64,000 bases of DNA from Bacteroidales bacterium (GTDB lineage: Bacteria; Bacteroidota; Bacteroidia; Bacteroidales; F082), in assembly GCA_028277395.1 (NCBI GenBank), contig JANQGJ010000085.1, forward strand, positions 62,001-126,000, given 5' to 3'. A program made the translations under genes and the position numbers. Under the pieces are notes generated by a model. The model saw only the letters and a list, made by a program, of their open reading frames with translations, was not told the DNA's origin and did no database searches. Below are positions 50,589 to 60,800 of the stretch, in pieces; the stretch's first letter is position 1; each line of letters opens with the position of its first letter.

Positions 50589-52058
50589 TTATTCTATACT
50601 CCATTCAGCACCATCTTTAGTGTCTTTTATTTTAATGTTGAGCTTACCCAGATCATCACGAATTCGATCAGCAGTACCCCAGTCTTTATTTTGCTTGGCG
50701 TTTTGTCGTATTGACAAAATCGTTTTCATTAGTTCATCAACCAGTTTATCATCTCCGGTTGATTCAACCTCATTAACAAGTCCTAATATATCAAATACAA
50801 AAGTGTTGAAAAGTTCTTCAATTAACTCAATATCTTCACCACTCAACGATGCTTTTCCGTCATTTGCCTGGTTTATCACTTTCGATAGTTCAAACAGGTG
50901 AGATATAGCAATCGGGGTATTAAAATCATCATCCATAGCAGCATATAACTTTTCTTTATACTTGCCAATGTCGATGGATGAATTTTCAGCAGGAGTGATC
51001 TTCGAAATTATTTCAATGGTGTTAAAGAGCTTATTCATGCCTTTTTCAGCAGCATGCAGCGCTTCATTTGAAAAGTCCAAAGTGCTTCTGTAATGTGCCT
51101 GTAGAATGAAAAACCGTATTGTCATAGGGCTAAATGCCGAATCCAACAATTGATGATTTCCGCTAAAAAATTCATCAAGAGTAATAAAATTATTCAGTGA
51201 TTTACCCATTTTTTGACCATCAATGGTAATCATATTGTTGTGCATCCAGTATTTAACAGGATCATGTCCTCTTGATGCATTTGATTGCGCAATTTCAGAC
51301 TCATGATGTGGAAACAGAAGATCCATTCCTCCGCCATGAATATCTATTTTTTCACCAAGGTATTTGGCTCCCATTGCAGAACATTCAAGATGCCAGCCCG
51401 GGTATCCTTCACTCCACGGTGATGGCCAGTGCATTATGTGTTGTGGATCTGTTTTCTTCCACAGTGCAAAATCAAAACTGTTTTTCTTTTCATCCTGTCC
51501 TGATAAAACCCTGGTATTTTCAAGTAATTCATCAGTTTTTCGTCCTGATAATTTACCATACTCATAGTCTTTGCCATACTTCTCCACATCAAAATACACC
51601 GATCCTTCAGACTCATAAGCGTAACCATTTTCAAGTATGGTTTTTATCAGCTCTATTTGTTCAATTATATGACCGGAAGCAGTTGGTTCAATGCTCGGAT
51701 GCAAAACGTTTAACTGATCCATATTCCTATGATATCTGTCGGTAAAATACTTTACAACCTCCATAGGTTCAAGTGATTCAAGACGGGCTTTTTTAGCAAT
51801 TTTATCTTCTCCCTCGTCAGCATCATTTTCAAGGTGTCCAACATCTGTAATATTCCGAACATATCTAACCTTATAATCCAAATGCAACAGGTATCTGAAA
51901 ACAATGTCAAATGTTATAGCCGGACGAGCATGCCCCAGATGGGCATCACCGTAAACTGTCGGACCACACACATACATTCCAACATGTGGTGGATTCAGTG
52001 GCTCAAATTTTTCCTTGCTTCTGCTTAATGTATTATATATTTGAAGGTTATTGCTCAT
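50589..52058 (-). CDS. cysS: Cysteine--tRNA ligase
   Basis: The enzyme charges tRNA-Cys. The 489-residue class I synthetase has the HIGH-type motif in [15 protein letters not shown] (HLGH), zinc ligands in [15 protein letters not shown] and the HHESEIAQS segment, and the KMSKS-type loop as KMGKSLNNF. The DALR-type anticodon region follows ([19 protein letters not shown]). Length and start are standard. Its last base abuts the stop of the convergent TPR-HTH gene (50588/50589), so the two transcripts must overlap. Confidence 0.97.
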   Translation of the reverse strand: MSNNLQIYNTLSRSKEKFEPLNPPHVGMYVCGPTVYGDAHLGHARPAITFDIVFRYLLHLDYKVRYVRNITDVGHLENDADEGEDKIAKKARLESLEPMEVVKYFTDRYHRNMDQLNVLHPSIEPTASGHIIEQIELIKTILENGYAYESEGSVYFDVEKYGKDYEYGKLSGRKTDELLENTRVLSGQDEKKNSFDFALWKKTDPQHIMHWPSPWSEGYPGWHLECSAMGAKYLGEKIDIHGGGMDLLFPHHESEIAQSNASRGHDPVKYWMHNNMITIDGQKMGKSLNNFITLDEFFSGNHQLLDSAFSPMTIRFFILQAHYRSTLDFSNEALHAAEKGMNKLFNTIEIISKITPAENSSIDIGKYKEKLYAAMDDDFNTPIAISHLFELSKVINQANDGKASLSGEDIELIEELFNTFVFDILGLVNEVESTGDDKLVDELMKTILSIRQNAKQNKDWGTADRIRDDLGKLNIKIKDTKDGAEWSIE

Positions 52059-52077
52059 TGTACTGATATTAAAAATG

Positions 52078-52085
52078 CAAAATTA
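52078..52085 (-). promoter_or_regulatory. -7 promoter box of cysS
   Basis: TAATTTTG on the minus strand, 19 bases before the ATG at 52058, matches TAnnTTTG. Confidence 0.5.
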
Positions 52086-52179
52086 TGGAAATTAGAATAA
52101 TAACACAGCCAGTGTAACTGATAAGCATGTGATAATACCTGCTTGTGTTAACTTATTTGTGCTGTTTTGTTAAAACAAA

Positions 52180-53292
52180 CTAAAATTCTTTCACAAAACA
52201 TCGTCTGCGTTTATGCTGTATATGTTCGTAATTTTTCCAGGTTGTTGCTCCTTTTAAGTTAGTTTCAAACATTCCGGTAGTTTCAACATACTTTACGCCA
52301 TTTTCTATCATCGATTGCTGTAGTTCACTAATTAGTATTGCAGGTAATCCCAGTTTTTGATAATGAGGATCAACACCTGTTAGCAACAAATCCATTACTT
52401 CAGGATGTTTCAATGCTTTCATTATGTGTTTAAATCCAAACGGGAACAAAGTACCTTTAGCTTTCTGCATTGCTTTCGAAAGACTTGGTAAACCCACAAT
52501 AAATGCAACCATTTCTCCGTCTTTTTTTATCACGACAATGTATTTAGGTTGTAATACGTCCATATACTTTTTAGTTGCACTTTCTATTAGTTTATCAGAG
52601 AATGGTGTTACATATGGCAATTCATCAAATGCTATGTTCAGTAAATGAAACACATCTTTAAGATAATGTTTCATTTCACTTTTTTCTTTAAAATGGATCA
52701 CTTCCAGATTATTCCGTTTCTTAATAATTTCGACCAGTCGCGTTGCTTTTTCAGGAACCTCGTCCAGTGTTAATCTAAATTCAACCCAATCATTTTCCTT
52801 TTCAAAACCCATATCTTCAATTAGTTTTTGCATGTAAGGATAATGCATAACGGAGGCAATAGACGGCAAATGATCAAATCCATCAATTAACAATCCCTGG
52901 TTATCAAGATTATTGAATCCCAACGGCCCGTGCATTCCTGTCATTCCCTGTTCTTTCATCCAGATTTCTGCCGTATCAAAAAGCTTCTTTGTTACTTCCC
53001 GGTCATTTATAACTTCAAATCTAGTAAAACGGCCATAATTCTTCCCGGATTTCTTATTGTAGTCTTCGTTTATTATAGCACCAATTCTTCCAACACATTT
53101 ACCTTCTTTCCATGCAGTCCAGAATTTGGCATTACATGATTCAAAGGCAGGGTTTGTTTCTTTACAAAGCTGTTTTATTTCGTCCTTTTTCATTGGAGGA
53201 ACCCAATACTTGTTTCCCTTATATAATTCAAATTGAAAATTAACAAATTCCTTTCGGTCCCTGCCAGATGTAACCTCTTTTATTTCAACCAT
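52180..53292 (-). CDS. GNAT-fold N-acetyltransferase-like protein, 370 aa
   Basis: The product is a cytosolic protein of a family widespread in Bacteroidota and usually annotated as a GNAT-like or conserved hypothetical protein. The opening VKEFVNF-like region with LYKGNKYWVPPMKKDE, then CNAKFWTAWKEGKCVGRIGAI, and a C-terminal half with YIVVIKKDGEMVAFIVGLP and PHYQKLGLPAILISELQQSMIE suggest two acetyltransferase-like folds. The KLGL segment lies where the acetyl-CoA loop would be. The ending KRRRCFVKEF is typical of the group. The substrate is unknown. It lies 121 bases from cysS in the same direction, with its own promoter box. Confidence 0.75.
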   Translation of the reverse strand: MVEIKEVTSGRDRKEFVNFQFELYKGNKYWVPPMKKDEIKQLCKETNPAFESCNAKFWTAWKEGKCVGRIGAIINEDYNKKSGKNYGRFTRFEVINDREVTKKLFDTAEIWMKEQGMTGMHGPLGFNNLDNQGLLIDGFDHLPSIASVMHYPYMQKLIEDMGFEKENDWVEFRLTLDEVPEKATRLVEIIKKRNNLEVIHFKEKSEMKHYLKDVFHLLNIAFDELPYVTPFSDKLIESATKKYMDVLQPKYIVVIKKDGEMVAFIVGLPSLSKAMQKAKGTLFPFGFKHIMKALKHPEVMDLLLTGVDPHYQKLGLPAILISELQQSMIENGVKYVETTGMFETNLKGATTWKNYEHIQHKRRRCFVKEF

Positions 53293-53318
53293 ATAGATAT
53301 TAGCTTTCCATTTCTTTG

Positions 53319-53326
53319 CAAATATA
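53319..53326 (-). promoter_or_regulatory. -7 promoter box of the acetyltransferase-like gene
   Basis: TATATTTG on the minus strand, 26 bases before the ATG at 53292, matches TAnnTTTG. Confidence 0.5.
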
Positions 53327-53382
53327 CTATAACAACCACAAGAAAACAGATAATAAGTTGGATTTTGATTACAATAGTTTAA

Positions 53383-53390
53383 TAAATTTG
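53383..53390 (+). promoter_or_regulatory. -7 promoter box of the threonine dehydrogenase gene
   Basis: TAAATTTG, 25 bases before the ATG at 53416, matches TAnnTTTG. A TTG at 53358-53360 is a possible -33 partner at a spacing of 22. Confidence 0.5.
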
Positions 53391-53415
53391 CTGCAAAATT
53401 TAAATCACTAGATTA

Positions 53416-54369
53416 ATGGAAAGAATACTTGTAATAGGTTGTTCAGGTCAGATAGGTTCAGAACTTGTACTTGAACTGAGAAATATTTATGGAAACAACA
53501 ATGTTTTTGCTACAGATATTAAAGAAGCACCTGAAGAAATTCGAGAAACAGGACCATTTCAGATATTGGATGTTCTGGATTTTAAAAATTTATTACATTT
53601 TCTGGTTCGCCATAAAATTACACAGGTATATAATCTTGCAGCCGTACTTTCCGGAAACGCTGAAAAAATTCCACTTCAGGCATGGGATATTAATATGAGA
53701 GCTTTAATGAATACATTACAGGCTGCCCAGCAATCAAGTGCTAAAAAACTATTCTGGCCCAGCTCAATTGCTGTTTTTGGTCCAACCACACCACGTCACA
53801 ACACTCCGCAACTTACAGTTATGGAGCCAAATACAGTTTATGGTATATCTAAACTTGCAGGAGAAAGATGGGGAGAGTATTTCTATAACAAATATGGTGT
53901 TGACTTCAGAAGTGTAAGGTACCCGGGTTTAATCAGTTATAAAACCGAACCAGGTGGCGGGACAACAGATTATGCTGTAGAAATATTCTTTGAAGCCATT
54001 AAAAATAACTGCTATGATTGTTTCCTTTCGGAAAATACGGCATTACCTATGATGTTTATGGATGATGCTATAAATAATACCATAAAACTAATGGAAGCTG
54101 ACAGTGACAAACTATCATTAAGATCAAGCTACAATATGGCCGGCATTTCTTTTACTCCAAAGCAAATTGCAGCTGAAATTAAAAAACATAAACCTGGTTT
54201 CTGTATTGAGTATAATCCTGATTTCAGACAAGCCATAGCTGACAGCTGGCCTGCCAGTATTGATGACAGTGTTGCCCGTAATGATTGGGGGTTACATGAT
54301 GAATTTGACATTGAAAAAATGTCGAAACATATGCTCGATAAAATTGATGAAAAGCTAAATGGTAAATAG
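53416..54369 (+). CDS. tdh: NAD-dependent L-threonine 3-dehydrogenase (extended SDR type)
   Basis: The enzyme oxidises L-threonine to 2-amino-3-ketobutyrate with NAD. This is the short-chain-dehydrogenase type, not the zinc-dependent Tdh of E. coli. Visible are the Rossmann motif IGCSGQIGSEL (G-x-x-G-x-x-G), NLAAVLSG, the catalytic Ser in WPSSIAVFG and Y-x-x-x-K in YGISKLAGE. The signature RYPGLISYKTEPGGGTTDYA separates it from UDP-sugar epimerases. At 317 residues it is of normal length. Usually a 2-amino-3-ketobutyrate CoA ligase (kbl) completes the path, and none is seen nearby. Confidence 0.9.
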   Translation: MERILVIGCSGQIGSELVLELRNIYGNNNVFATDIKEAPEEIRETGPFQILDVLDFKNLLHFLVRHKITQVYNLAAVLSGNAEKIPLQAWDINMRALMNTLQAAQQSSAKKLFWPSSIAVFGPTTPRHNTPQLTVMEPNTVYGISKLAGERWGEYFYNKYGVDFRSVRYPGLISYKTEPGGGTTDYAVEIFFEAIKNNCYDCFLSENTALPMMFMDDAINNTIKLMEADSDKLSLRSSYNMAGISFTPKQIAAEIKKHKPGFCIEYNPDFRQAIADSWPASIDDSVARNDWGLHDEFDIEKMSKHMLDKIDEKLNGK

Positions 54370-54467
54370 CTTATCAAAAAAACCTTATTTATAATTAATG
54401 TTCGGGATAATAACTATTAATTTACGTTTATTATTTTGATTGTTTCTCAGCTTTTAGTACCTTTGGA

Positions 54468-56648
54468 ATGTTGTCATTTCAAATACATAGTAGCTTGAAG
54501 ATACTATTTTCTCTGTTTTTTACTTTGTTGATGCTATTTACTTTTGATAGCAATGCTACATTGGTTATTGACAGTTTGAAAAATGAACTCCGGTCAGTTT
54601 CTGATCCTATTGAGAGAACAAAACTCTTGTTACATATTGGCAATGAGTACATTGACAACAATCGTGATTCAGCCAGATTATATTTAGATATTGCTGAAAT
54701 TCAACTAATGGATAACCCAAATACTAAGAATTCGGCCAATTACTACAAGTTTAAAGGTTTATTACTAAACAAAGAGTTTAAAAACAATGAAGCTATTTCA
54801 CATTTAAAAACAGGTTATAATTTGTTTAAAGAGCTAAACAGCACTGTTGATCTTGCAATTATTGATAATCTGATTGCAAACTGCTATAATGATCTGAATT
54901 TATATGATTCTGCAATACATTATTACATGCAATCAGCGAAAAATATTGACAGTGCTACAAATCCAGCCCTGCTTGCTACAAACTATAATAATGTTGCTAA
55001 TGTTTATGATAACCTTGGTGAAGCAAAAAAAACATTAAACTACTATTTGAAAGCTCTTCCTCTATTTGAAAAGTTAGATCAAATGGAGAACTATGCCATT
55101 ACTACAAACAACATAGGAATAATATTCCTCGACCTGGAACAACAGGAAAAGGCAATTGGATATTTTAAAAAAGCTGCAAAAATTAATCTTAAAGCCGAAA
55201 ATATCTTTAACCTTTGCAATAACTATAATTCATTGGGTATTGCATTCAAAGAACTTCAACAGTATGACAGTGCAACATATTATACCCTGAAAGCTAATGA
55301 TATAGCAGATAATTCAAATTATGAATACTTACAGGCACAGTCCGGCCACAACCTGGCATCTATTTATCTTGAAACCGGAGATTTGAATAGCGCTGTGAAG
55401 TTTTTCAAACTGTCTCTCAAAATATGTAACAAGCTTGACATAAATAAAGGCAAAGTATTTAATATGATAGGTTTGGGAACGGCATACACAAAGCTTGATA
55501 AGTTTGAACTCGCTGATAACCACCTTGTTTCCGGGCTAAAGCTTTGCAGGGAATTAAATTTTATTTCCCAATATGATAAATTATATAATGCATTAACTGC
55601 AAACTATAAAGCATGGGGTAAATACAAAGAGGCTCTAAATTATTATCAAAAATATGTCGGAATAAAAGATAGTATTGATGATTTGATAATGGAGCAGGAA
55701 CTAAACGAGATACAAACTAAATACGAAACAGAGCAAAAGGAGTTGGAAAACCAGCGTTTAAAAGATGAAAACGAGCTTCAGAACATGGTAATATTGCGTC
55801 AACGACTAACTCTCGCCATTACCATATTGGTAGCTGCAATAGCAATACTGGGAGTGTTTCTGCTAATTTATTTCCGATTGAAGAAAAAGAGACGGATTAA
55901 CATGCTCGAAGAAAAAAACAGGCTTATACGTGAAAAGTCTGAACAGTTGATTGCATCAAACCAAACCAAAGACAAACTATTCTCAATAATTGCTCATGAT
56001 CTCAGAAGCCCTTTTACTTCACTTTTGGGATTTGCTTCTCTGATAAAAGAAGAGGCAACAGCAGGAAACACCAAAAAAGTACTGTTATTCACAAAACAAC
56101 TCACAGCAGTTACCAAAAATACTTTTGAGTTACTTGATAATCTTCTTAACTGGTCAAGATCACAACACGATACTATTAATACAAATCCTCAAAATATTAA
56201 TCTTTATAACTGTGTTGGAGAAATAACCGGAGAAATTAAAGAAAAAACCGAAGAAAAAAACATTGTTGTGAAAATTGAGGTCGATGAAAGCCTTGTAGTG
56301 AACACAGATGAAAACATCCTGAAGGTAATATTACGAAATCTACTCAGTAATGCACTGAAATTTACACGAAGAGGAGGCCTTGTAATTATTGGATGTAATG
56401 ATGAAATTAATGAACACATTATAATGGTTCAGGACAATGGGATCGGTATGACAACAGGAATCAGTGATAGTTTATTCACGGATAAACCCGTTATTTCAGC
56501 AGAAGGAACTGAAAACGAACAAGGTTCAGGATTAGGATTAATGCTGGTAAAAGATTTTGTAACCCGTACAGGAGGCAGAATATGGGTAACCAGTGAACCC
56601 TCAAAAGGCAGCACCTTTTATTTTACAATACCGAAAAATAACAATTAA
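54468..56648 (+). CDS. TPR-repeat sensor histidine kinase
   Basis: The product is a 726-residue membrane kinase. A signal/anchor segment (about residues 10-28) precedes about eight tetratricopeptide repeats in the periplasmic part (about 45-400, for example YDSAIHYYMQSAKNIDSA). A coiled coil and one membrane helix (about 445-468, LTLAITILVAAIAILGVFLLI) follow. The HisKA box SIIAHDLRSPF carries the active His near residue 508, then HATPase_c (NLLSNALKFT, DNGIGM, GSGLGLMLV). There is no receiver, so an unlinked regulator must take the phosphate. It resembles the TPR-HTH protein at 48630-50588 in its sensor part. It follows the threonine dehydrogenase gene by 98 bases. Confidence 0.9.
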   Translation: MLSFQIHSSLKILFSLFFTLLMLFTFDSNATLVIDSLKNELRSVSDPIERTKLLLHIGNEYIDNNRDSARLYLDIAEIQLMDNPNTKNSANYYKFKGLLLNKEFKNNEAISHLKTGYNLFKELNSTVDLAIIDNLIANCYNDLNLYDSAIHYYMQSAKNIDSATNPALLATNYNNVANVYDNLGEAKKTLNYYLKALPLFEKLDQMENYAITTNNIGIIFLDLEQQEKAIGYFKKAAKINLKAENIFNLCNNYNSLGIAFKELQQYDSATYYTLKANDIADNSNYEYLQAQSGHNLASIYLETGDLNSAVKFFKLSLKICNKLDINKGKVFNMIGLGTAYTKLDKFELADNHLVSGLKLCRELNFISQYDKLYNALTANYKAWGKYKEALNYYQKYVGIKDSIDDLIMEQELNEIQTKYETEQKELENQRLKDENELQNMVILRQRLTLAITILVAAIAILGVFLLIYFRLKKKRRINMLEEKNRLIREKSEQLIASNQTKDKLFSIIAHDLRSPFTSLLGFASLIKEEATAGNTKKVLLFTKQLTAVTKNTFELLDNLLNWSRSQHDTINTNPQNINLYNCVGEITGEIKEKTEEKNIVVKIEVDESLVVNTDENILKVILRNLLSNALKFTRRGGLVIIGCNDEINEHIIMVQDNGIGMTTGISDSLFTDKPVISAEGTENEQGSGLGLMLVKDFVTRTGGRIWVTSEPSKGSTFYFTIPKNNN

Positions 56649-56682
56649 CAGATAACTATACAACCTCAGAACCAACTTGTTT

Positions 56683-57630
56683 TTATTTAATTATAACCTT
56701 AACTGACAGTGGTAATATTGTAAATAATAAAGGTGAATTTCCCAGAGACTCCCCATCTGTTTCCAGAAACACGGATTTTTTTGGTCTGGCAGTTACCTTA
56801 AACTGCTTACCTGTAAAAGTTTCCACCTCTTTTATTTTTATAAATGATCCGTCATATAAATTCTTTATATTTCTGATAACTTTCATTCTTGACACATTAC
56901 GTATAACAGTTACGTCAAACAAACCGTCGTTTGATATTGCATTTGGTAACTGTTTCATACCTCCTCCATTGTAACTGCATATTCCAATACTCATACTAAA
57001 GATCCTGCCTGAAAATATTCTGTGGCCGGCATTTTCAATGTCAACATAATTATATTTATACTGAAATAAACCTGCAATAAGATTAAGAAGGTAGGAAAGT
57101 GTTCCTCCCGCCCCTTTTTGTTTGGCTATGTTAGTTTTTTTAGCCACAAGCGCATCGAAACCCATTCCGGCAATGTTCATGAAATAATGTGTTTTTTTCT
57201 CATTATGATGCAAATAAGATACTTTACCCACATCCTGAAGAAATGTTTTGTTCTTCTTAATTACCTTTATTTGTTCATGATAATCAGAGGGCATACCGTA
57301 CATCCTGCCCCAGTCGTTTCCTGTACCAACGGATATTACTCCAATTAATATCTCTGTAGGCGCTTTCAAATTTTGTTTAAATACACCGTTTAGCACCTCA
57401 TTTAAAGTACCATCACCTCCAACAACAATGATTTTAGTATAATCATGATCCTGAATTGCAGCAATGCTTAATTCAGTTGCATGGTATTGGTATTCGGTAA
57501 ATATACATTCTATATTAAATCCTTCTTTCTCTAAAAGTCTTCGGATCTTTGGCCAGTCTTCCTGAGTTTTTTTACTTCCTGCATGAGGATTTATTATAAC
57601 GTACCAGCAGTTATTATTATCTTCTGTCAA
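56683..57630 (-). CDS. Diacylglycerol/sphingosine-kinase-type lipid kinase (YegS/DgkB family)
   Basis: The product is a 315-residue soluble lipid kinase with the DAGK catalytic domain. IINPHAGSKK is the nucleotide-side motif. IIVVGGDGTLNEVLNGV is the GGDGT active-site loop, and VISVGTGNDWGRMYGMP is the next conserved loop. It phosphorylates a membrane lipid such as diacylglycerol or a sphingoid base. Sphingolipids are common in Bacteroidia. The start appears to be TTG at 57630: the frame is open upstream to a stop but holds no ATG, and a TAAATTTG box lies 40 bases before. It is convergent with the TPR kinase gene. Confidence 0.9.
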   Translation of the reverse strand: MTEDNNNCWYVIINPHAGSKKTQEDWPKIRRLLEKEGFNIECIFTEYQYHATELSIAAIQDHDYTKIIVVGGDGTLNEVLNGVFKQNLKAPTEILIGVISVGTGNDWGRMYGMPSDYHEQIKVIKKNKTFLQDVGKVSYLHHNEKKTHYFMNIAGMGFDALVAKKTNIAKQKGAGGTLSYLLNLIAGLFQYKYNYVDIENAGHRIFSGRIFSMSIGICSYNGGGMKQLPNAISNDGLFDVTVIRNVSRMKVIRNIKNLYDGSFIKIKEVETFTGKQFKVTARPKKSVFLETDGESLGNSPLLFTILPLSVKVIIK

Positions 57631-57670
57631 TATATAGTGGCTTTGAATGAGGAATTCAACATTAAAGGTT

Positions 57671-57678
57671 CAAATTTA
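57671..57678 (-). promoter_or_regulatory. -7 promoter box of the lipid kinase gene
   Basis: TAAATTTG on the minus strand matches TAnnTTTG and lies 40 bases before the TTG start at 57630. Confidence 0.4.
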
Positions 57679-57685
57679 CAATAAT

Positions 57686-58570
57686 TTATACCGACTTTAA
57701 AATTCTCTTGAGTGCATTTCTGAATTTCGAAATAAAATCCAATTCGATATTTTCAGGATATGGACCACTATACTCACTCCCCAACCGTAATATTTTTGAA
57801 TAATATGTTCTGGAGGTCATACCCCATTTATGAAGAAATGTATTACTACCCTTGTTTTTTCTTACTCTGCCTGTTGATTTTTCTCCAAAATGATAAACTC
57901 TGCTACTACCTACTCCGTACATTATCCGAACACCCGCCTTCCATAGTTTCATTGAAAAATCCGGATCGGAGTACATTCCCGGAGAAAATTCAACACTAAA
58001 ACCACCAATCAGATCCCATATTCGTTTATGAACCACGTTTGGAGGCCATGAACTACCTCTCCAGTTTTTAATATCAGGTGAACTGAACTTATCAAGAAGC
58101 TCCTTTTCATTAAAACTTTCAATAGTATCTCCAAAGTTCTTAATTATAGCAACATAATTCGGGTTAGTTGTTTTCCTTGGTTCAATTAATGTTGATGAAA
58201 GAAAAAATTTGTCAGAATTAAGGTTTTTTATTTCATCAAACAGTTCTTTATCCCAACCAGGACAAACATACATATCGTCGTTCATATAAACTATGTAATC
58301 TGCTGTAACAAACGAACGACATGCATTTACAGCATAACAAACTCCTAAATTAGACTTTGAGTGAATATAATCTATATCGGTTTGTTTTTCCAACCAGTCC
58401 AATGTCCCGTCTTTCCCTTCATTTACAGCTATTATTATCTGGTTATCGTATTGCGAGTTTTTACGTAAACTTTTAATGCACAACTTCAGATATTCCAGAT
58501 TGTTCCATGAAGGAATTAATATGGAAAAAACACCATTTTTATTTGATCGTATGTTATTTGATATTTCCAC
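57686..58570 (-). CDS. Family 2 glycosyltransferase
   Basis: The product is a 294-residue GT-A fold glycosyltransferase. SILIPSWNNLEYLKLCIKSL is the nucleotide-binding start and IYSKSNLGVC-like sequence (YIHSKSNLGVCYAVNACRS in parts) follows. IVYMNDDMYVCPGWD carries the metal-binding D-x-D-type motif. The acceptor half holds WPPNVVHKRIWDLIGGFSVEF. It probably adds a sugar in cell-surface polysaccharide or glycan synthesis on the cytosolic side. It starts at GTG at 58570 with no ATG available. The next glycosyltransferase gene lies 46 bases upstream, so the two are probably one unit. Confidence 0.88.
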   Translation of the reverse strand: MEISNNIRSNKNGVFSILIPSWNNLEYLKLCIKSLRKNSQYDNQIIIAVNEGKDGTLDWLEKQTDIDYIHSKSNLGVCYAVNACRSFVTADYIVYMNDDMYVCPGWDKELFDEIKNLNSDKFFLSSTLIEPRKTTNPNYVAIIKNFGDTIESFNEKELLDKFSSPDIKNWRGSSWPPNVVHKRIWDLIGGFSVEFSPGMYSDPDFSMKLWKAGVRIMYGVGSSRVYHFGEKSTGRVRKNKGSNTFLHKWGMTSRTYYSKILRLGSEYSGPYPENIELDFISKFRNALKRILKSV

Positions 58571-58616
58571 TGACAGGTGAATTTGTTATATTCGTATTAA
58601 TAATACAATTTCAGGT

Positions 58617-59378
58617 TTATCTTTTACTTTCTTTAATTTTATTTCTTAATTTCCTGTATTTCAAATATGTTGCTCCAGCTGAGATATAACAGATCCTAAA
58701 TCCGGCTCTTCCATCCATAAAACCAAGTAAAAATAAATAGTCGCGGATAAACTTAACTACCGGGCTTAACCACAGTTTCACCAATGATGATCTCTTACCA
58801 TTATCAAAATAAGCCTGTGCTGCTATATCGGTAAATCTTTCAACCTGTTTGTGATGATCATTAATTGTATAGTAAGAATAATGCAACAGATCACCAGATA
58901 GGTGCGTTACAGGTTCCTTTTTTTTAAAAAAGAACTCATCATGTGGATTTATTCCTCCCCAACTTCCAAGGTTTTTATTAAAAATCCGGAGCTTTGTATC
59001 AGGATACCAGCCACAATGTTTTATCCATGTTCCACAATAGTTTGTAAGCCGGTTCATTTTGTAACCGGATGCTTCAAACCCGGATTTTATATTAAGAATG
59101 CTGTCTTGTAATTCTGATGAAAGTGCTTCATCAGCGTCAAGTGACAATACGTAATCATTGTTTGCAAATTGCAGGGCAAAGGTTTTTTGTTCAATGTAGC
59201 CCAGAAATTCCTGTTTTATGAATGTTACATCATATTTTTTACAAATCTCTTCTGTCATGTCAGTTGAATATGAATCAACAACAATAATTTCATCTGCAAC
59301 ACCTGTAACCGAGTCAAGACACCTCGCAATATTCAGCTCCTCATTAAATGTGATTATTACAACAGACAGTTTTTCCAT
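58617..59378 (-). CDS. Family 2 glycosyltransferase, WaaE/KdtX-like (LPS core type)
   Basis: The product is a 253-residue glycosyltransferase of the beta-1,4-glucosyltransferase WaaE/KdtX group. SVVIITFNEELNIARCLDSV is the start, EIIVVDSYSTDMTEEIC the next motif and DYVLSLDADEALS the D-x-D region. TNYCGTWIKHCGWYPDTKLRIF is characteristic of lipopolysaccharide-core enzymes of this group. A C-terminal hydrophobic stretch (IRDYLFLLGFMDGRAGF) probably touches the membrane. I start it at the ATG at 59378, because the TTG two codons earlier is less likely. It is the first gene of the glycosyltransferase pair. Confidence 0.9.
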   Translation of the reverse strand: MEKLSVVIITFNEELNIARCLDSVTGVADEIIVVDSYSTDMTEEICKKYDVTFIKQEFLGYIEQKTFALQFANNDYVLSLDADEALSSELQDSILNIKSGFEASGYKMNRLTNYCGTWIKHCGWYPDTKLRIFNKNLGSWGGINPHDEFFFKKKEPVTHLSGDLLHYSYYTINDHHKQVERFTDIAAQAYFDNGKRSSLVKLWLSPVVKFIRDYLFLLGFMDGRAGFRICYISAGATYLKYRKLRNKIKESKR

Positions 59379-59394
59379 AGACAATTGAATGAGC

Positions 59395-59402
59395 CAAAGA
59401 TA
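59395..59402 (-). promoter_or_regulatory. -7 promoter box of the glycosyltransferase pair
   Basis: TATCTTTG on the minus strand, 16 bases before the ATG at 59378, matches TAnnTTTG. Confidence 0.5.
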
Positions 59403-59513
59403 TGGGTTTTTTAAAAGTAATTAATCGGTAATCTTTACACAATTACTAAGTAGTATCTGATACATTAATTGTCTGTATAACGAGCAATTGGGTTTATTGT
59501 TATTAACTTTCCC

Positions 59514-59521
59514 TATTTTTG
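59514..59521 (+). promoter_or_regulatory. -7 promoter box of the TerC-family gene
   Basis: TATTTTTG, 21 bases before the ATG at 59543, matches TAnnTTTG. An in-frame TTG at its end (59519) is thereby excluded as a start. Confidence 0.5.
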
Positions 59522-59542
59522 CCAATCCTTAACCAGGCTATT

Positions 59543-60601
59543 ATGCATATTCATGAGATATTAATATTTGCCGGATTTCTATTGTTTATCATAACAATGT
59601 TGTTTATTGATATTGGTATATTTAACAAGGAAGCAAAAGAAGTAAGTTTTAAAAATGCATTATACTGGACCACAGGATGGGTATCGTTATCATTAATATT
59701 TTGGGGTGTTATTTATTTCTATGGCGATCATATTCATTCTATTAATAACATAACTCAACTAAAGGAAATTATTGCCAGATATAATCATCCTATAGACGTT
59801 TCTTCAAATGATTATGAATACCTTCTTGGAAAATACCGTCAGAATCTCGGTCTTGAATACATAACAGGGTACCTTATTGAATATGCTTTAAGTATTGATA
59901 ATATTTTTGTTATCCTGATGATATTTTATTCATTTGGGTTACAAAAGAAGTATTATCACAAAGTTTTATTTTGGGGAATACTGGGTGCTATAGTTATGAG
60001 ATTTTTTTTCATTTTCGTAAGTTCTGCACTAATCCAGCAATTTTCGTGGATACTCTATGGTTTTGGAATATTACTTGTATTTACTGGTGTTAAAATGTTC
60101 ATCGACAGAAATAAAAACGAAGAAATAAATACCGGGGATCATAAAATTGTAATACTTGCATCAAAATTATTCAGAGTTGATAAAGAATATCAGGGGCCAA
60201 ACTTTTTCATCAGAAAAGGAGGGAAGTTTTATATTACATCTTTATTTGTTATTCTTCTGGTTATTGAATTTACCGATGTTATATTTGCTGTTGATTCAGT
60301 TCCTGCAATTTTCTCCATAACCCAGGATCCATATATCGTTTACTTTTCCAATATTTTCGCAATTATTGGTTTGAGATCACTGTTTTTCCTGATCCAGAAT
60401 ATTGTTGAAAAGTTCAGCTATTTAAAAATAGGGCTATCTGTTTTACTTGTTTTTATAGGACTAAAGATGCTGATCCATGATTTTTACCAAATATCTACAA
60501 TGTACTCATTAATTATTGTACTTAGTATATTGTCAGTAAGTATAGTATTGTCATTAATTTTTCCCAAATCAACTATTTCACCTGATAGTTTTAAGAATTA
60601 G
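59543..60601 (+). CDS. TerC/Alx-family membrane protein
   Basis: The product is a 352-residue inner membrane protein with about nine helices. LFIDIGIFNKEAKEVSFKNAL opens the protein. YITGYLIEYALSIDNIFVILM holds the acidic residues conserved in TerC. LLVIEFTDVIFAVDSVPAIFSIT is the repeated second half with the same E-x-x-D-x-x-F-A-x-D pattern. The family exports or handles metals: Alx of E. coli exports manganese at high pH, and TerC relates to tellurite resistance. No ter genes lie nearby, so a manganese/metallation role is more likely. Confidence 0.9.
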   Translation: MHIHEILIFAGFLLFIITMLFIDIGIFNKEAKEVSFKNALYWTTGWVSLSLIFWGVIYFYGDHIHSINNITQLKEIIARYNHPIDVSSNDYEYLLGKYRQNLGLEYITGYLIEYALSIDNIFVILMIFYSFGLQKKYYHKVLFWGILGAIVMRFFFIFVSSALIQQFSWILYGFGILLVFTGVKMFIDRNKNEEINTGDHKIVILASKLFRVDKEYQGPNFFIRKGGKFYITSLFVILLVIEFTDVIFAVDSVPAIFSITQDPYIVYFSNIFAIIGLRSLFFLIQNIVEKFSYLKIGLSVLLVFIGLKMLIHDFYQISTMYSLIIVLSILSVSIVLSLIFPKSTISPDSFKN

Positions 60602-60800
60602 TTCTCGTTAATCCTTCCATCTCCTGATATTCTTTTTTGGTTCAAATAATTAACTGTTTATTAATTTTTTCACTGTTGTCAGGTACTATTTATGGTTAAT
60701 TTTAACGAAATCGTTTGCTATGAGTATTCTAACACAAAAGATATTTGATTGACAGTGATATAAATTTGTGGGAGCTCACTAACATCATTAAACACATGTG

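Noticed and set aside
59519..59543. TTG start extending the TerC-family protein by eight residues
   Set aside because: The TTG lies within the predicted -7 promoter box, so it would not be transcribed from that promoter. The family starts near the ATG at 59543.
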